Shown piece by piece: positions 25,892 through 33,672 of a stretch of 64,000 bases of DNA. Below the pieces are notes generated by a model, which made no database searches, was not told the origin of the DNA, and saw nothing but the letters and a program-made list of their open reading frames with translations. The stretch's first letter is position 1. Each line of letters begins with the position of its first letter. The position numbers and the translations under genes were made by a program. Source of the DNA: Cereibacter_A sp052244495 (GTDB lineage Bacteria; Pseudomonadota; Alphaproteobacteria; Rhodobacterales; Rhodobacteraceae); NCBI GenBank assembly GCA_052244495.1, contig JBQPXH010000001.1; one strand, written 5' to 3'.

Positions 25892-26623
25892 TCAGACCAC
25901 CGGGGCGCCAGTGGCGGGGGCGGGCTGCACGCCGCCGGGCCGGAAGAAGCCCGATGCATGGGCGAGGCCTGCCGCCGCGCCGCCCGCGAGGGGCGCCACG
26001 ATGAAGACCCAGAGATCGGCCAGCGCCTTGCCCCCGACGAAGACCGCCGGGCCGACGGAGCGGGCAGGGTTGACCGAGACACCCGTCACGTTGATGCCGA
26101 CAAGGTGGATGCCCGTCAGCGTCAGGCCGATGGCCAGTCCCGCCAGCGCCGTCGAGGCCGGCGAGACATGCGAGGCCGTCGCCGCGAGGATCACGCAGAC
26201 GAAGATGAAGGTCGCGAGCAGTTCGAAGATGAGGGCAGCCCCCATCGAATACTCGCCGAGATAGCCGGCGCCGAAGCCGTTCTGGCCGAGGCCGTTTGTC
26301 GCCAGCGAGTAGTCGGCCTTGCCCGAGGCGATCAGGAAGACGGCGAGCGAGCCGATCACCGCCCCGGCCACCTGGGCCAGGACATAGCCGCCGAACTCGG
26401 CCACGGGCATCCGGCCGGCCATCAGGAAGCCCAGCGAGACCGCGGGGTTCAGGTGGGCGCCGGAAATCGCGCCAAGCGAATAGGCGGCAGCCACGATGGA
26501 GAGGCCGAAGGCGAGGGCGATGCCCAGCATGCCGATCTGCTCTCCCATAAGGACGGCTGCGCCGCAGCCGAAGAAGACGAGAATGAAGGTGCCGAGCATC
26601 TCAGCCAGGAGCTTCTTGGTCAT
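25892..26623 (-). CDS. aqpZ: aquaporin Z-type water channel
   Basis: 243 residues, six transmembrane helices plus two half-helices. The pore NPA boxes are at 59-61 (HLNPAVS) and 185-187 (SVNPARS), with Arg188 completing the ar/R filter; His174 (GIHLVG) fits a water-selective rather than glycerol-type channel. It mediates rapid osmotic water flux across the inner membrane. A GGAG site is eight bases before the ATG; the frame is open far upstream but the family N terminus begins here. It is divergent from lipA. Confidence 0.93.
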   Translation of the reverse strand: MTKKLLAEMLGTFILVFFGCGAAVLMGEQIGMLGIALAFGLSIVAAAYSLGAISGAHLNPAVSLGFLMAGRMPVAEFGGYVLAQVAGAVIGSLAVFLIASGKADYSLATNGLGQNGFGAGYLGEYSMGAALIFELLATFIFVCVILAATASHVSPASTALAGLAIGLTLTGIHLVGINVTGVSVNPARSVGPAVFVGGKALADLWVFIVAPLAGGAAAGLAHASGFFRPGGVQPAPATGAPVV

Positions 26624-26761
26624 GGGACATCTCCGAGTCTCTGAATGAAAAGGCAATTGCGGGACTTCGCCCTGGAATGGGGCCGCGGAGCCGGGAGCCG
26701 TCGCAGTGCGGGCTGGCTTCGGCTGTCGCGACGGCCTATATGAGCATGGAATGTCGCTTTC

Positions 26762-27724
26762 ATGATCGGAAAACTTGTGCGCGACCTGAAAATCCCCGAC
26801 CAGCGCCACCCCGAGAAGGCGCACCGCCCGGACAATGCGCAGCCCAGGAAGCCGTCCTGGATCCGGGTGAAGGCCCCGACCTCTGAAGGCTACAAGGAGA
26901 CGCGGGACATCATCCGCGGCCAGAAGCTCGCCACCGTCTGCGAGGAGGCGGGCTGCCCGAACGTGGGCGAATGCTGGAGCCAGGGCCACGCCACCATGAT
27001 GATCATGGGCGAGATCTGCACCCGCGGCTGCTCGTTCTGCAACGTGGCGACGGGCCGGCCGCAGGACCTCGACGCTTTCGAACCGGGGCGCGTCGCCCAT
27101 GCGGTGAGCCAGCTCGGGCTGAAGCATGTGGTGGTGACGAGCGTGGACCGCGACGATCTCGAGGACGGCGGCGCCGAGCATTTCGCCCAGACGATCCGCG
27201 CGATCCGTCACCGGGCACAGGGCACGACCATCGAGGTGCTGGTGCCGGACTTCCTGAAGTGCGGCCCCGAGGCGCTCGAGACCGTCATCGCGGCCCGGCC
27301 CGACGTGTTCAACCACAATCTTGAGACCGTGCCCGGCCTCTATCCCGAGGTGCGGCCCGGTGCGCGCTACTTCCATTCGCTGCGGCTCCTGCAGCGGGCG
27401 AAGGAGCTGGATCCCACGATCTTCACCAAGTCGGGGATCATGGTCGGACTGGGCGAGGATCGGCAGGGCGTGCTGCAGGTGATGGACGACATGCGCTCGG
27501 CCGATGTCGATTTCCTGACCATCGGCCAGTATCTCCAGCCGACGCCGAAGCATCACCGGGTGGACCGCTTCGTCACGCCCGAGGAATTCGCGGGCTACGA
27601 GAAGGCGGCCTATGGCAAGGGCTTCCTGATGGTCTCGGCAACGCCGCTCACCCGCTCGTCCTATCACGCGGGCGATGACTTCGCCCGGCTCCGCACCGCG
27701 CGACTGGAGCGTCTTGGCGCCTGA
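26762..27724 (+). CDS. lipA: lipoyl synthase
   Basis: 320 residues, a radical SAM enzyme inserting two sulfurs into protein-bound octanoyl chains to make lipoyl groups of 2-oxoacid dehydrogenases and the glycine cleavage system. The auxiliary [4Fe-4S] ligands are Cys60, Cys65 and Cys71 (CEEAGCPNVGEC), and the radical SAM cluster Cys86, Cys90 and Cys93 (CTRGCSFC). The C-terminal RSSYHAG serine motif is present. Length and motifs are canonical. It is divergent from aqpZ and monocistronic as far as seen. The 243 bases after it hold no convincing gene. Confidence 0.97.
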   Translation: MIGKLVRDLKIPDQRHPEKAHRPDNAQPRKPSWIRVKAPTSEGYKETRDIIRGQKLATVCEEAGCPNVGECWSQGHATMMIMGEICTRGCSFCNVATGRPQDLDAFEPGRVAHAVSQLGLKHVVVTSVDRDDLEDGGAEHFAQTIRAIRHRAQGTTIEVLVPDFLKCGPEALETVIAARPDVFNHNLETVPGLYPEVRPGARYFHSLRLLQRAKELDPTIFTKSGIMVGLGEDRQGVLQVMDDMRSADVDFLTIGQYLQPTPKHHRVDRFVTPEEFAGYEKAAYGKGFLMVSATPLTRSSYHAGDDFARLRTARLERLGA

Positions 27725-27967
27725 GGCCTGCCGTCCCGGCCCCTGCCGGCGTCAACGCACCCGTCTGGCGTCGGAGTTCAGCGGATACTCAGGGCGGACA
27801 CGTCTGTTTCGGCGCAGATATGTGCTCGCCTCCCTGTGCTCGCGCTAAGGTGCAGCGCGGGCGCCCTGCATCCGCACGACTGGGCAGAGCAAGCGCCATG
27901 ACGACCCGGCGGGTCAGCCGAACAGGCGGACCCTCTGGCCGCACGGCTCTCCGAGCCTCCGGGTCGC

Positions 27968-28858
27968 TCACTCCACCGGCGGCACCTTCTTGAGATAGGC
28001 CGCGATCGCCTGCCGGTCCTCGTCGGTCAGTTGGCCGGTGTTGCGGACCACATCCGCCATCTGCCCGCCGGCTGAATCGTAGTCAGGGGTGAAACCGGAG
28101 CTGAGGTATTCCGCGATGTCGCCCTCGGACCAGTCGAGTTTGGCGGGCGTGATGTTCGGGATCGTGCCGCGGCCCTCGGGATTGGGGCCTCCGGCCAGCC
28201 ACCGTCCGGTGTCGCGCAGCCCGAGCGCATTGCGCGGCGTGTGGCATTCGCCGCAATGGCCGAGCCCCTCCACCAGATAGCGCCCGCGTTCCTCCTCGGG
28301 CGAGAGATCGCCCTCGACGATCCAGGATGGCCCGCCCGCCAGCAGCTTCCACCCGCCCAGGATGATCCGCTGGTCATAGGGAAACGACAGCTCGTGCGGC
28401 TCATCCTCACGGTCCGACGGCGGCAGCATGTCGAGGAAGGCCTTGAGGTCGGCCACGTCCTGCGGCTCGGCATGAGCGTAGGAGGTGTAGGGGAAGGACG
28501 GGTAATAGTGCTGCCCCTCGGGGGACGTGCCGTGCCGCAGGGCTGAATCGAGATCCGCGACCGACCAGCCGCCGATGCCGTGATCCGGATCCGGCGAGAT
28601 GTTCGGCACCACGAAGGTGCCGAAATCGGTCGAGAGCCTTTCGCCGCCGCACAGGACCAGACGCGCCTCGCCGGTGGCCTCCGGCGTCGCATGGCAGGAG
28701 GCACAGCCTCCGGCCCAGAAGATCCGCTCGCCACGGCTCGCGTCGCCGGTGAGGCCGGCGAAACTGACCGGATCGCTCTTGACCGGGCGCGTGAGCCAGA
28801 GCCCTCCAGCCCCCGCGATCAGGACGAACGCGAGGCCGGCCGACAGGAAGCGCCGCAA
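27968..28858 (-). CDS. membrane-anchored diheme c-type cytochrome
   Basis: 296 residues. A single N-terminal helix (about 5-24) without an obvious cleavage site suggests a periplasmic protein anchored in the inner membrane. Heme sites are C52-H56 (CASCH) and C202-H206 (CGECH). The second domain text RGRYLVEGLGHCGECHTPRNALG resembles the cytochrome subunit of alcohol/gluconate dehydrogenases. It lies four bases downstream of a cytochrome c'-like gene, so the two are co-transcribed and probably act in one electron-transfer path. The donor dehydrogenase is not in the immediate neighbourhood. Confidence 0.85.
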   Translation of the reverse strand: MRRFLSAGLAFVLIAGAGGLWLTRPVKSDPVSFAGLTGDASRGERIFWAGGCASCHATPEATGEARLVLCGGERLSTDFGTFVVPNISPDPDHGIGGWSVADLDSALRHGTSPEGQHYYPSFPYTSYAHAEPQDVADLKAFLDMLPPSDREDEPHELSFPYDQRIILGGWKLLAGGPSWIVEGDLSPEEERGRYLVEGLGHCGECHTPRNALGLRDTGRWLAGGPNPEGRGTIPNITPAKLDWSEGDIAEYLSSGFTPDYDSAGGQMADVVRNTGQLTDEDRQAIAAYLKKVPPVE

Positions 28859-28862
28859 GGGG

Positions 28863-29324
28863 TCAGTCCTTCTGGCGATAGGTCTCGTGGCAGCTGCCGC
28901 AGGCAGAGCCCAGATCGCGCATCGCCCCCTGCAGTCCCGCCAGGTCGGTGCCGGCCGCAGCCTGCATCTGCGCGGTGGCTTCCTCGAGCTGGGTGATCTT
29001 CATCGCGAAGTCGTCCGGCTTCTCCCAGATCGCCGGCAGCGCCTCGCTGTCCTCGGCCTCGTCCACGCCGGAGCCTTCGGGAAAGAGTTCGGGCGACAGC
29101 ACGGAAGCCAGCGCCGAGAGGTTCGAGGCGGCGTCTCCCGCCACTTCCGCATCATAGGGCGCTTCTTCCTTGGCCATCCCGCCAAGCTTGCCGAGTTCGT
29201 AGGCCATCAGCGTCATGAGGCCGTGCCGCCCCTCGATCATCCGCTCGATCTGTCGGGCATCCTGGGCGAGGGCGGGAAGGGCGGCAAGGGAGAAGGTCAG
29301 GGCGAGAACGGGAATCGATCGCAT
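28863..29324 (-). CDS. cytochrome c'/c556-type protein
   Basis: 153 residues. A cleavable signal peptide (about 1-20, ending ALA) precedes a four-helix bundle, and the single heme site CGSCH is at the extreme C terminus (residues about 143-147), the hallmark of class II cytochromes c. These bind NO/CO (c') or carry electrons (c556). An N-terminal Met/His-containing segment (MIEGRHGLMTLMAYEL) could supply the sixth ligand. An AGGAG site precedes the ATG. It is the first gene of the cytochrome pair; a near-palindrome lies about 70 bases upstream. Confidence 0.85.
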   Translation of the reverse strand: MRSIPVLALTFSLAALPALAQDARQIERMIEGRHGLMTLMAYELGKLGGMAKEEAPYDAEVAGDAASNLSALASVLSPELFPEGSGVDEAEDSEALPAIWEKPDDFAMKITQLEEATAQMQAAAGTDLAGLQGAMRDLGSACGSCHETYRQKD

Positions 29325-29391
29325 CGGAACGGTCTCCTGGCTGGGTGCTGAGGATCTAGAGGCTAGCCCGGCAGCCACGACAGAGACACGG

Positions 29392-29408
29392 AAAATGTTC
29401 AACGTTTT
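29392..29408. promoter_or_regulatory. near-palindrome upstream of the cytochrome pair
   Basis: AAAATGTTCAACGTTTT matches its own reverse complement at all but one symmetric pair and the centre base. It lies 68 bases before the cytochrome c' start in a locally AT-rich patch, where a promoter operator would be. The remainder of 29325-29591 has no gene. Confidence 0.4.
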
Positions 29409-29591
29409 CGTGATGTCGGACCCGGCGGCGGTCCGGCGCGCATCCGGGTCCGGCGCGGCGTGGCTTCGCTGCTGCACCGCTGTGCCATTCCCGCCACGAC
29501 GAGCAGGGCCGGATCGCCAAGGCACGTGGTTGCGCACGATCGGCTGCAGCGCGGGCCTCCGCTCCGGCAGAGACCTCTGCCAGCCCCGGCG

Positions 29592-29771
29592 TCAGGGTCG
29601 GCCGGCGGGGCCGAAGCCATCCACCGTCAGCGCCTCGGGCCAGCCCACCGTCCGCTCCACCGCGGCGAGCGCGAGCGAGGCGCCCACGACGGCCAGCATG
29701 AGCAGCACCCTCTGCAGCGACGGCGGCCGCCGGACCCAGCGCGTCATCCGCAGAAGCCAGAGCGGGTTCAT
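29592..29771 (-). CDS. 59-residue single-pass membrane protein coupled to hpt
   Basis: The ATG overlaps the hpt stop (ATGA at 29771-29768). The peptide has a basic N terminus (WLLRMTRWVRRPPSLQR), one hydrophobic helix (about residues 22-37, VLLMLAVVGASLALAA), and a short acidic/aromatic tail. The positive-inside rule predicts a cytoplasmic N terminus. Not recognised; no function proposed. Translational coupling, codon quality and a proper stop support it as a real gene. Confidence 0.6.
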   Translation of the reverse strand: MNPLWLLRMTRWVRRPPSLQRVLLMLAVVGASLALAAVERTVGWPEALTVDGFGPAGRP

Positions 29772-30313
29772 GCGCCCTCCAGGAACCGCACCTTGCCGAT
29801 GAAGGGCAGGTTACGATTGCGCTGCGCGAAGTCGATGCCGTAGCCCACGACGAATTCGTCCGGGATCTCGAAGCCCGTCCAGGTCGCGCGGATGTCCACC
29901 TCGCGCCGCGAGGGCTTGTCGAGCAGCGCGCAGACCTCGAGCCGCTTCGGCTCGCGCGAGCGCAGGAACCGCACGACATGGCTGAGGGTAAAGCCCGTGT
30001 CGACGATGTCCTCGACCACGAGCACATCGCGGCCGGCGATCTCGCCCCGCAGGTCCTTGAGGATCCGCACCTCGCGGCTCGAGGTCATGGCGTCGCCGTA
30101 GGAGGAGGCCTCGAGAAAATCGACCTCGACGGGAAGGTGGATCTCGCGCACGAGATCGGCAATGAACACGAAGGATCCGCGCAGCAGCCCCACGACCACG
30201 AGTTTCTCGGTGTCGGCAAAATGTTCGGTGATCTGCCGCGCCAGTTCCTCGACCCGTGCCGCGATCTGCTTGGGAGAGATCAGCTGGTCTATGACATAAG
30301 GTCTCGTCGGCAT
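29768..30313 (-). CDS. hpt: hypoxanthine phosphoribosyltransferase
   Basis: 181 residues, type I phosphoribosyltransferase. The PRPP loop VLVVEDIVDTGFTLS and the flexible-loop/KxxVVGLLRGS entry segment are clear. It salvages hypoxanthine (and guanine) to IMP/GMP in the cytoplasm. The ATG at 30313 with a GAGGG site is chosen over an in-frame ATG at 30328. The stop overlaps the start of a 59-residue membrane protein gene. It is divergent from the COQ10/RatA-type gene. Confidence 0.92.
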   Translation of the reverse strand: MPTRPYVIDQLISPKQIAARVEELARQITEHFADTEKLVVVGLLRGSFVFIADLVREIHLPVEVDFLEASSYGDAMTSSREVRILKDLRGEIAGRDVLVVEDIVDTGFTLSHVVRFLRSREPKRLEVCALLDKPSRREVDIRATWTGFEIPDEFVVGYGIDFAQRNRNLPFIGKVRFLEGA

Positions 30314-30404
30314 GGCGCCCTCTTGCATCCTGCCGCCCGTTTATCCAGAAACGACGCCCAAGTCACGCCCGACCGGGGCCGCTGCCCAAGGACCGAACGC
30401 CGCG

Positions 30405-30857
30405 ATGCCGACCCACTCCGAGAGCCGCCCGCTCCCCTGGAGCGCCCAGGAGATGTATGACCTCGTCGCGGATGTGGAGCGCTATCCGCAGTTCCTTCCG
30501 TGGAACTCGGCCGCGCGCATCCGCTCGAGGAAGCCCATCCAGGGGGGCGAGCTGATGGAGGCCGATCTCGTGATCTCCTTCAAGGTCTTCCGCGAGCGCT
30601 TCGGCAGCCGCGTGAAGCTCTTCCCCGAGGCGAAGCGGATCGAGACCGAGTATCTCGACGGCCCGTTCAAGTACATGCGCTCGTCCTGGAACTTCCGCGA
30701 CCGGCCCGAGGGCGGCTGCGAGGTCGATTTCTTCGTCGACTTCGAGTTCCGCAACGCGATCCTTCAGGGAATCATCGGCGTGGTCTTCAACGAGGCCATG
30801 CACCGCATCGTGCGCGCCTTCGAGAAGCGAGCGCAGGCCCTCTACGGCGCTCGCTGA
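30405..30857 (+). CDS. COQ10/RatA-type START-domain protein
   Basis: 150 residues, a polyketide-cyclase/START (Bet v1-like) fold. The conserved opening SAQEMYDLVADVERYPQFLPW and the WNFRD.PEGGCEVDFFVDFEFRN middle are typical. Eukaryotic COQ10 and bacterial relatives bind ubiquinone and assist its use in respiration; the 'RatA toxin' label in databases derives from an E. coli paralogue and should not be taken as function here. The frame opens upstream, but the ATG at 30405 gives the family N terminus. It is divergent from hpt. Confidence 0.83.
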   Translation: MPTHSESRPLPWSAQEMYDLVADVERYPQFLPWNSAARIRSRKPIQGGELMEADLVISFKVFRERFGSRVKLFPEAKRIETEYLDGPFKYMRSSWNFRDRPEGGCEVDFFVDFEFRNAILQGIIGVVFNEAMHRIVRAFEKRAQALYGAR

Positions 30858-30869
30858 TCCGCCTGTTTT

Positions 30870-30965
30870 TCAGGCAGTTTCACGGTCCAAGGCGGCGATC
30901 ACGCCCCGCACGCCCTGCGCAACGGCATCGCGATTGACGATGCCGCAGGGGAAGATGATGATCAT
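30870..30965 (-). pseudogene. possible C-terminal remnant of an unidentified gene
   Basis: A minus-strand frame encodes 31 residues ending NRDAVAQGVRGVIAALDRETA-stop. It reads like the tail of a larger enzyme, with regular codon use, but it begins abruptly at a low-complexity MIIIFP. It sits exactly where an acyltransferase gene appears to have been inserted between otherwise ordinary genes. No parent family can be named. It could equally be chance. Confidence 0.25.
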
Positions 30966-31024
30966 CGTGAGATTAATCATGTTGGTTATTACCTTCCACC
31001 TTAGGTGTAGGGGCGGTTACGTCG

Positions 31025-32038
31025 ATGATTTTGAGCATTCAGTACCTGCGCGGGCTGGCGGCATCCTCCGTCGTTCTCTTCCACACAAGCGAGATGGCGC
31101 AATTGCCCTTCGCCGTCGGCGCGGCCGGGGTGGATCTTTTCTTCGTCATCAGCGGCTTCGTCATGTGGGCCACGATGCTCGACCGCCCGATGAGCCCGTG
31201 GCGCTTCGCGTGGCGGCGGTTCACCCGGATCGTGCCCCTCTACTGGATCGTGACCGCCGTCACCGCGGCGGCCGTCATCCTCAAACCTCAGTTCTTCCCG
31301 GGGCAGGACGTCACCCTGCAGACGCTTGTCGGGTCGCTCTTCTTCCTGCCGCCGGTGACCGGGGCGGGCCTCTCGCCGATCGTCCTGCAGGGGTGGACCC
31401 TCAGTTACGAGATCCTCTTCTACCTGATCTTCGCCGCAACGCTTGTGCTGCCCGTCTGGCAGCGGCTTCGCATGGTGCTCGCGGTCCTGCTGTCCCTGAT
31501 GCTTGTGCATCCCTGGCTTCCCGAGGGTCTTCCCCGGGCGCTGACCGAGCCGCTCCTAGCAGAATTCGGCATCGGAGTGCTGATCGCCGCCCTCTGGAGC
31601 AGCGGCCTGCGCATTCCGTTCGCTCTCTGCCTCGTCATCCTTGCTGCGGGCGTGGCCGGACTCGTGGCAAGTCAGGTCGTCGCCGACGACCTTCCGCGCT
31701 GGCTCCGCTGGGGTCTGCCGGCGGCTGCCGTCCTCGCGGGCGCCGTATTCGCAGAGCGCGCGCGGCCGCACCGTCCGCTCCGCGCGTTGACCTGGCTCGG
31801 CGACGCCTCCTACTCGCTCTACCTCTGGCATGTGGTGGCCGGGGTGGTTGCGGTCGGACTGGCAGGCCGGCTGGGCCTGCCCGACCCCTGGCTGCCGCTC
31901 GCGATGCTGGTCGGAGGAACCCTCGCGGCCCTGGCGCTCTACGAACTGGTCGAACGGCCGCTGCTGCGCCTGCTGCACCCGAGGGTCACGGCCAAGCCCC
32001 CCGGCGTGGCACATGCCCCGTCGGGCGCCCTGGCCTAG
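31025..32038 (+). CDS. acyltransferase family 3 (OafA/YrhL-type) membrane protein
   Basis: 337 residues with about ten transmembrane helices. The family signature is present: IQYLRGLAASSVVLFHT at the N terminus with the catalytic His, VDLFFVISGFVMW, RFTRIVPLYW and, near the C terminus, YSLYLWHVV. Such proteins O-acylate envelope sugars, including O-antigen, exopolysaccharide or Nod factors. The gene has a strikingly AT-richer leader (about 30945-31020) than its surroundings and separates the COQ10-type gene from pncC, which suggests lateral gain. Its TAG stop shares the palindrome CTAG with the stop of the convergent pncC gene. The acceptor is unknown. Confidence 0.87.
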   Translation: MILSIQYLRGLAASSVVLFHTSEMAQLPFAVGAAGVDLFFVISGFVMWATMLDRPMSPWRFAWRRFTRIVPLYWIVTAVTAAAVILKPQFFPGQDVTLQTLVGSLFFLPPVTGAGLSPIVLQGWTLSYEILFYLIFAATLVLPVWQRLRMVLAVLLSLMLVHPWLPEGLPRALTEPLLAEFGIGVLIAALWSSGLRIPFALCLVILAAGVAGLVASQVVADDLPRWLRWGLPAAAVLAGAVFAERARPHRPLRALTWLGDASYSLYLWHVVAGVVAVGLAGRLGLPDPWLPLAMLVGGTLAALALYELVERPLLRLLHPRVTAKPPGVAHAPSGALA

Positions 32039-32502
32039 ATCGCGGCCGCGAGCAGGTTCAGCGCATGCGAGACGCTCGCGCGGCGCACTTCCGCGCGGCC
32101 GAGGGCGCCGAACTCGACGGTCTCCACCAGCGTCGGCCGGCCATCCCGCCGCGCGAGACCGAAACACACGCGCCCCTCCGGCTTGAAGTCGGAGCCCCCC
32201 GGTCCCGCTATTCCGGTCACCGCGACGGCAAGCGTCGCCTCGGACCGCAGCAGGGCCCCCTCGGCCATCTCGCGCGCCACTTCCTCGGAAACCGCTCCGA
32301 AGCGGCGGAGGGTGTCGTCCGAAACGCCGAGCATGGCGGTCTTGGCGGAATTGGAGTAGGTGACGAAGCCGCGGTCGAAGACGTCGGAGGAGCCTGCCAC
32401 ATCGGTGAGGGCCGCCGAGATCATGCCTCCGGTGCAACTCTCGGCGGTGGCGATGCGGGCGCCCGCGGCGCGGGCCCTTTCGAGAAGCGCGGCCGGGGTC
32501 AC
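32035..32502 (-). CDS. pncC: CinA-family nicotinamide-nucleotide amidohydrolase (PncC)
   Basis: 155 residues, the stand-alone CinA C-terminal domain. It deamidates nicotinamide mononucleotide to nicotinate mononucleotide in pyridine nucleotide recycling. Conserved motifs are ATAESCTGGMISAALTDVAG, FVTYSNSAKTAMLGV and VAVTGIAGPGG. It starts with GTG embedded in the pgpA end (ATGTGA), so it is translationally coupled. The frame remains open upstream inside pgpA, but only this GTG gives a family N terminus. The stop is shared with the convergent acyltransferase stop. Confidence 0.88.
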   Translation of the reverse strand: MTPAALLERARAAGARIATAESCTGGMISAALTDVAGSSDVFDRGFVTYSNSAKTAMLGVSDDTLRRFGAVSEEVAREMAEGALLRSEATLAVAVTGIAGPGGSDFKPEGRVCFGLARRDGRPTLVETVEFGALGRAEVRRASVSHALNLLAAAI

Positions 32503-32996
32503 ATCAGCACCCCATGCGCGACGGCCGCGGCGATCATGGTGGCCACGCCGGCGAAGACCCCCGCGAGCAGGTCGTCGGCCATGAGCCCGACCCAGTCCTC
32601 GCGCCGGTCCGCCCGTCCGATCGGGCCCGGCTTCCAGATGTCGAAGAGCCGGAAGAACAGGAAGGCTGCGACCCAGCCCGGATAGGGGAAGTTCCAGGTC
32701 TCCAGCCCCATGAGCCAGAAGCCGAAGGACGGGAAGAGCAGCGCGATCCACTGCCCCGCCACCTCGTCGATCACGAACTCCGGCGGGTCGGCGTGCGGGC
32801 GTAGCTTCAGCTCCTCCCGCACGGCCCAGAGGCCGATCGCGCAGGCCGCCGCCGTGGCCACCAGGAGCAGGGGAAAGCTGCCGAGGCCATGGAGGAGGAG
32901 GCCCGCGCCGACCGCCGCGGCCGAACCCCAGGTGCCCGGCGCGGGACGCAGGAGGCCGATGCCTCCGACGGTGCAGATGGCGCGCGAAAGCCTCAT
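32499..32996 (-). CDS. pgpA: phosphatidylglycerophosphatase A
   Basis: 165 residues, a multi-pass inner-membrane phosphatase making phosphatidylglycerol from its phosphate. The motifs CTVGGIGLLRPAPGTWGSA, PPEFVIDEVAGQW and FRLFDIWKPGPIG with WVGLMADDLLAGV are typical of PgpA. The ATG overlaps the ispF stop (ATGA), and its own stop overlaps the pncC start, so ispF-pgpA-pncC form one tightly coupled unit. Confidence 0.92.
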   Translation of the reverse strand: MRLSRAICTVGGIGLLRPAPGTWGSAAAVGAGLLLHGLGSFPLLLVATAAACAIGLWAVREELKLRPHADPPEFVIDEVAGQWIALLFPSFGFWLMGLETWNFPYPGWVAAFLFFRLFDIWKPGPIGRADRREDWVGLMADDLLAGVFAGVATMIAAAVAHGVLM

Positions 32997-33472
32997 GCCT
33001 GCAGGAGCGTCACCGTCGCGATGCAGGCAATGCCCTCTTCGCGACCGGTGAAGCCCAGCTTCTCGGAGGTCGTGGCCTTGACCGAGACGCGTCCGGCATC
33101 GACACCCATGATCCCGGCCAGCGCCTCGCGCATGGCAGGGGCGACGGGACCGATCTTCGGCCGCTCGCAGATCAGCGTGACGTCGCAGTTGGCGAGTGTG
33201 AACCCGCGGGCCGCGATCCTGCCCATGGCATGCTCGAGGAAGATGCGCGAGGCTGCGCCCTTCCACTGCGGATCGGAGGGCGGGAAGTGGACCCCGATGT
33301 CACCTTCGGCCAGTGCGCCGTAGATCGCGTCGGTCAGCGCATGCATTCCCACATCGGCATCCGAATGGCCGATCAGGCCGCGGTGATGCGGCACGCGCAC
33401 GCCGCAGAGCCACACATGGTCGCCGGGGCCAAAGGCATGCACGTCGAAGCCGTTACCGGTGCGGATATCCAT
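32993..33472 (-). CDS. ispF: 2-C-methyl-D-erythritol 2,4-cyclodiphosphate synthase
   Basis: 159 residues, a trimeric Zn/Mg enzyme of the MEP isoprenoid pathway. The metal-binding FDVHAF near residue 10, the HSDADVGMHALTDAIYGA segment near 36, DIGVHFPP near 60 and the C-terminal TSEKLGFTGREEGIACIA are all present. It acts two steps after IspD, whose gene lies 200 bases upstream. In many alphaproteobacteria ispD and ispF are fused or adjacent; here they are separate with an unusual spacer. Confidence 0.95.
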   Translation of the reverse strand: MDIRTGNGFDVHAFGPGDHVWLCGVRVPHHRGLIGHSDADVGMHALTDAIYGALAEGDIGVHFPPSDPQWKGAASRIFLEHAMGRIAARGFTLANCDVTLICERPKIGPVAPAMREALAGIMGVDAGRVSVKATTSEKLGFTGREEGIACIATVTLLQA

Positions 33473-33672
33473 TCAACTCTCCTCGTTCTTCAATGACCGA
33501 CCGAACGGCCGGCCGGGTCGGGGCCGGTCCGAGGGCCGGCGGTGTCGGCTGCGCCCTGTCCGGGCGGCATCGCGGCCGGCCCCGGGACCGGCGGCATCAG
33601 GGGCCGGCGCGCGTGCGGCGCTGCCGCCGCGACGGTCGGCAGCCGGCCGGGTGGCATGCGCCGGCGGCCGGG
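33473..33672. other. very GC-rich spacer with recurrent GGCCGG
   Basis: The 200-base gap between ispD and ispF is far richer in G and C than its neighbours and contains about eight GGCCGG-like units in both orientations. No ORF or promoter was identifiable. It can fold extensively, so it may modulate ispF expression relative to ispD. Confidence 0.6.

Noticed and set aside
27789..27971. 60-codon minus-strand ORF after lipA
   Set aside because: Arg/Pro-rich, no ribosome site, overlaps the downstream cytochrome end; nothing supports coding.
30405..30857. RatA toxin of a toxin-antitoxin pair
   Set aside because: No antitoxin-like partner (RatB/RnfH) is adjacent and the family in alphaproteobacteria is COQ10-like; the toxin label is not supported.
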